Shown here: in pieces, positions 3,643-5,316 of the stretch
Position numbering within the stretch: position 1 is the first letter of the stretch
How the letters are laid out: each line of letters opens with the position of its first letter
Assembly: GCA_027030295.1 (NCBI GenBank)
Contig: JALVFB010000027.1
Location: 1-5,316 of the forward strand
Direction of reading: 5' to 3'
DNA: 5,316 bases
Source: Hyphomicrobiales bacterium
Lineage (GTDB): Bacteria; Pseudomonadota; Alphaproteobacteria; Rhizobiales; Aestuariivirgaceae
Translations under genes and position numbers: made by a program
Notes under the pieces: generated by a model
The model's database searches: none
Told to the model about the DNA's origin: nothing
What the model saw: the letters and a program-made list of their open reading frames with translations, nothing else

Positions 3643-5316
3643 ATGAGCAGCAAACGCTATTCTCCGGCGGAAGTGGAGCCGAAATGGCAGCGGGCCTGGG
3701 AGGAGGCCGGCATCGCGAAGGCCGATGAAGGCGCGGACAGGCCGAAGTTCTACGTGCTGGAGATGTTTCCCTATCCTTCGGGGCGCATCCACATGGGGCA
3801 CGTGCGCAACTACACCCTCGGCGACGTGCTGGCCCGCTACAAGCGCGCGCAAGGGTTCAACGTGCTGCACCCCATGGGCTGGGACGCCTTCGGCATGCCG
3901 GCGGAAAACGCCGCCATGGACAAGGGCGTGCATCCGAAGAAGTGGACCTACGAGAACATCGCCCACATGAAGGGCCAGCTCCGGCGCCTGGGCTTCTCGC
4001 TGGACTGGTCGCGCGAGTTCGCCACCTGCGACCCGGAATACTACCGCCACGAACAGGCGATGTTCCTCGACTTCATGGACGCACGCCTGGTGGAACGCAA
4101 GAAATCGCTGGTCAACTGGGACCCGGTGGATCAGACGGTGCTGGCCAACGAGCAGGTCATCGACGGCCGCGGCTGGCGTTCCGGCGCCCTGGTGGAAAAG
4201 CGCGAGCTTGACCAGTGGTTCCTGAAAATCACCCATTACGCCGAAGATCTCCTGAAGGGCCTCGACGAACTCGAGAACTGGCCGGAGAAGGTGAAGGTGA
4301 TGCAGCGCAACTGGATCGGCCGCTCCGAGGGCGCGCGCTTCACCTTCCGGCTGGTGGACGAACAGGACAGGGAATGGCCCGAACCGCTGCCCGTGTTCAC
4401 CACCCGCCCCGACACGCTGTTCGGCGCTTCCTTCGTCGCCGTTTCGCCGGATCACCCGATCACCAAGAAGTTCGCCGAAGACAATCCGGAGATCGCCGCC
4501 TTCGTGCGCGAGTGCGCGGCGCTCGGCACCTCGGAAGAGGCCATCGAGAAAGCGGAGAAGAAAGGCATCCGCCTGCCGCTATACGCCGTCCATCCATTCA
4601 AGCCCGACGTGAAACTGCCGGTCTATGCCGCCAATTTCGTGCTCATGACCTATGGCGAGGGCGCCATTTTCGGCTGTCCGGCGCATGATCAGCGCGACCT
4701 CGACTTCGCGCGCAAGTATGGCCTGCCGGTCATTCCCGTGGTGTGCCCGAAGGACACGTCGCCGGATAAGTGCGAGATCGGCGACGAGGCGCTGACCGAT
4801 TCGGAGCGCGACGATCTGGTGATGATCAACTCCGAGTGGATGAACGGCCTGACGCCGAAACAGGCCAAGGAAGCCGCCATAGCCAAGCTGGAGGAACTGG
4901 GCATCGGCGAGCGGCAGGTGAACTATAGGCTTCGCGACTGGGGCGTCTCGCGCCAGCGTTACTGGGGCTGCCCCATTCCCGTCATCCACTGTCCCGAATG
5001 CGGCGTGGTGAAGGTGCCGAAGCAGGACCTGCCCGTGACCCTGCCCGAAGACGTCACCTTCGACGCGGCGGGCAATCCGCTGGAGCGCCATCCCACCTGG
5101 AAGCACGTGAAATGCCCGCAGTGCGGCGCGGACGCGACGCGCGAGACGGACACCTTCGACACCTTCATCGACAGTTCCTGGTATTACGCCCGCTTCTGCT
5201 CGCCGCAGGCGGAGGAACCGGTGGATCTCGACAAGGCGAAATACTGGATGCCGGTCGATCAGTATATCGGCGGCATCGAACACGCCATCCTGCATCTGCT
5301 CTATTCGCGCTTCTTC
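3643..5316 (+). CDS. leuS: Leucyl-tRNA synthetase, 3' end beyond the window
   Basis: Class Ia synthetase that charges tRNA-Leu with leucine in the cytoplasm and removes wrongly attached amino acids. The window shows 558 codons, still open at its last base; bacterial LeuRS is usually about 860 residues, so roughly a third is missing, including the KMSKS loop and anticodon-binding region. Seen in order: the Rossmann-fold start with HIGH-type HMGH (50-53) in [16 protein letters not shown]; the CP1 editing domain (about 225-425) with TTRPDT (253-258) and HDQRD (348-352), so proofreading should work; [10 protein letters not shown] (433-442); a zinc module with Cys450, Cys453, Cys491 and Cys494 in two CPxCG knuckles; DSSWYYARF (510-518); and [16 protein letters not shown] (543-558). 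ATG 3643 follows AAGG (3634-3637) and gives the expected N-terminus. No frameshift or missing key residue is seen. In alphaproteobacteria an lptE-like gene and holA often follow leuS, but this is not visible here. Confidence 0.98.
   Translation, partial: MSSKRYSPAEVEPKWQRAWEEAGIAKADEGADRPKFYVLEMFPYPSGRIHMGHVRNYTLGDVLARYKRAQGFNVLHPMGWDAFGMPAENAAMDKGVHPKKWTYENIAHMKGQLRRLGFSLDWSREFATCDPEYYRHEQAMFLDFMDARLVERKKSLVNWDPVDQTVLANEQVIDGRGWRSGALVEKRELDQWFLKITHYAEDLLKGLDELENWPEKVKVMQRNWIGRSEGARFTFRLVDEQDREWPEPLPVFTTRPDTLFGASFVAVSPDHPITKKFAEDNPEIAAFVRECAALGTSEEAIEKAEKKGIRLPLYAVHPFKPDVKLPVYAANFVLMTYGEGAIFGCPAHDQRDLDFARKYGLPVIPVVCPKDTSPDKCEIGDEALTDSERDDLVMINSEWMNGLTPKQAKEAAIAKLEELGIGERQVNYRLRDWGVSRQRYWGCPIPVIHCPECGVVKVPKQDLPVTLPEDVTFDAAGNPLERHPTWKHVKCPQCGADATRETDTFDTFIDSSWYYARFCSPQAEEPVDLDKAKYWMPVDQYIGGIEHAILHLLYSRFF

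Noticed and set aside
3301..4455. 384-codon open frame on the - strand
   Set aside because: Antisense mostly to leuS, with no recognisable domain and composition typical of a shadow frame.

Overview
The window looks like a core-genome stretch from a GC-rich alphaproteobacterium, possibly of the Rhodospirillales type. The evidence is a CarD/CdnL-type regulator of alphaproteobacterial length, a secreted DUF882/M15 peptidase, alphaproteobacterial wording in the leucyl-tRNA synthetase (an [12 protein letters not shown] segment), and sequences resembling CtrA boxes (TTAA-N7-TTAA) in two intergenic regions. The genus cannot be fixed from this window. All genes recognised lie on the + strand. The long open frames on the - strand are GC-driven shadows.

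Layout. Bases 1-45 hold nothing I can name. Bases 46-120 encode a complete tRNA-Gly(GCC) with its CCA, followed by a textbook intrinsic terminator (141-164). A small exported TPR-like protein (195-752) follows; its start codon sits so close to a -10-like element that its mRNA may be leaderless. The 485-base gap 753-1237 holds a 127-bp imperfect inverted repeat whose arms each carry a G-quadruplex motif (one per strand). It also holds competing inverted repeats at 900-950, a candidate promoter overlapped by a perfect TTAA-N7-TTAA box, a terminator-like hairpin, and a structured leader for the CarD-family gene (1238-1780).

The 357-base gap 1781-2137 has no gene I would call. It contains a 12-bp palindrome, a perfect 8-bp dyad that overlaps a near-match to the CtrA box, and several leader hairpins. 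The DUF882/M15 cell-wall peptidase gene (2138-3484) follows, with a good ribosome binding site and a repeat-bearing C-terminal tail. A 158-base gap with tandem hairpins leads to leuS (3643 to the window edge), of which 558 codons are visible.

How the genes relate. They are mostly independent housekeeping units rather than one operon: translation (tRNA-Gly, LeuRS), global transcription (CarD) and envelope maintenance (DUF882 peptidase, TPR protein). Gaps of 158 to 485 bases and a terminator after the tRNA support separate transcription. I see no phage, IS transposase, CRISPR array, toxin-antitoxin pair or defence system. The unusual content is in the intergenic DNA: the G4-bearing inverted repeat and the possible cell-cycle (CtrA) input to carD.
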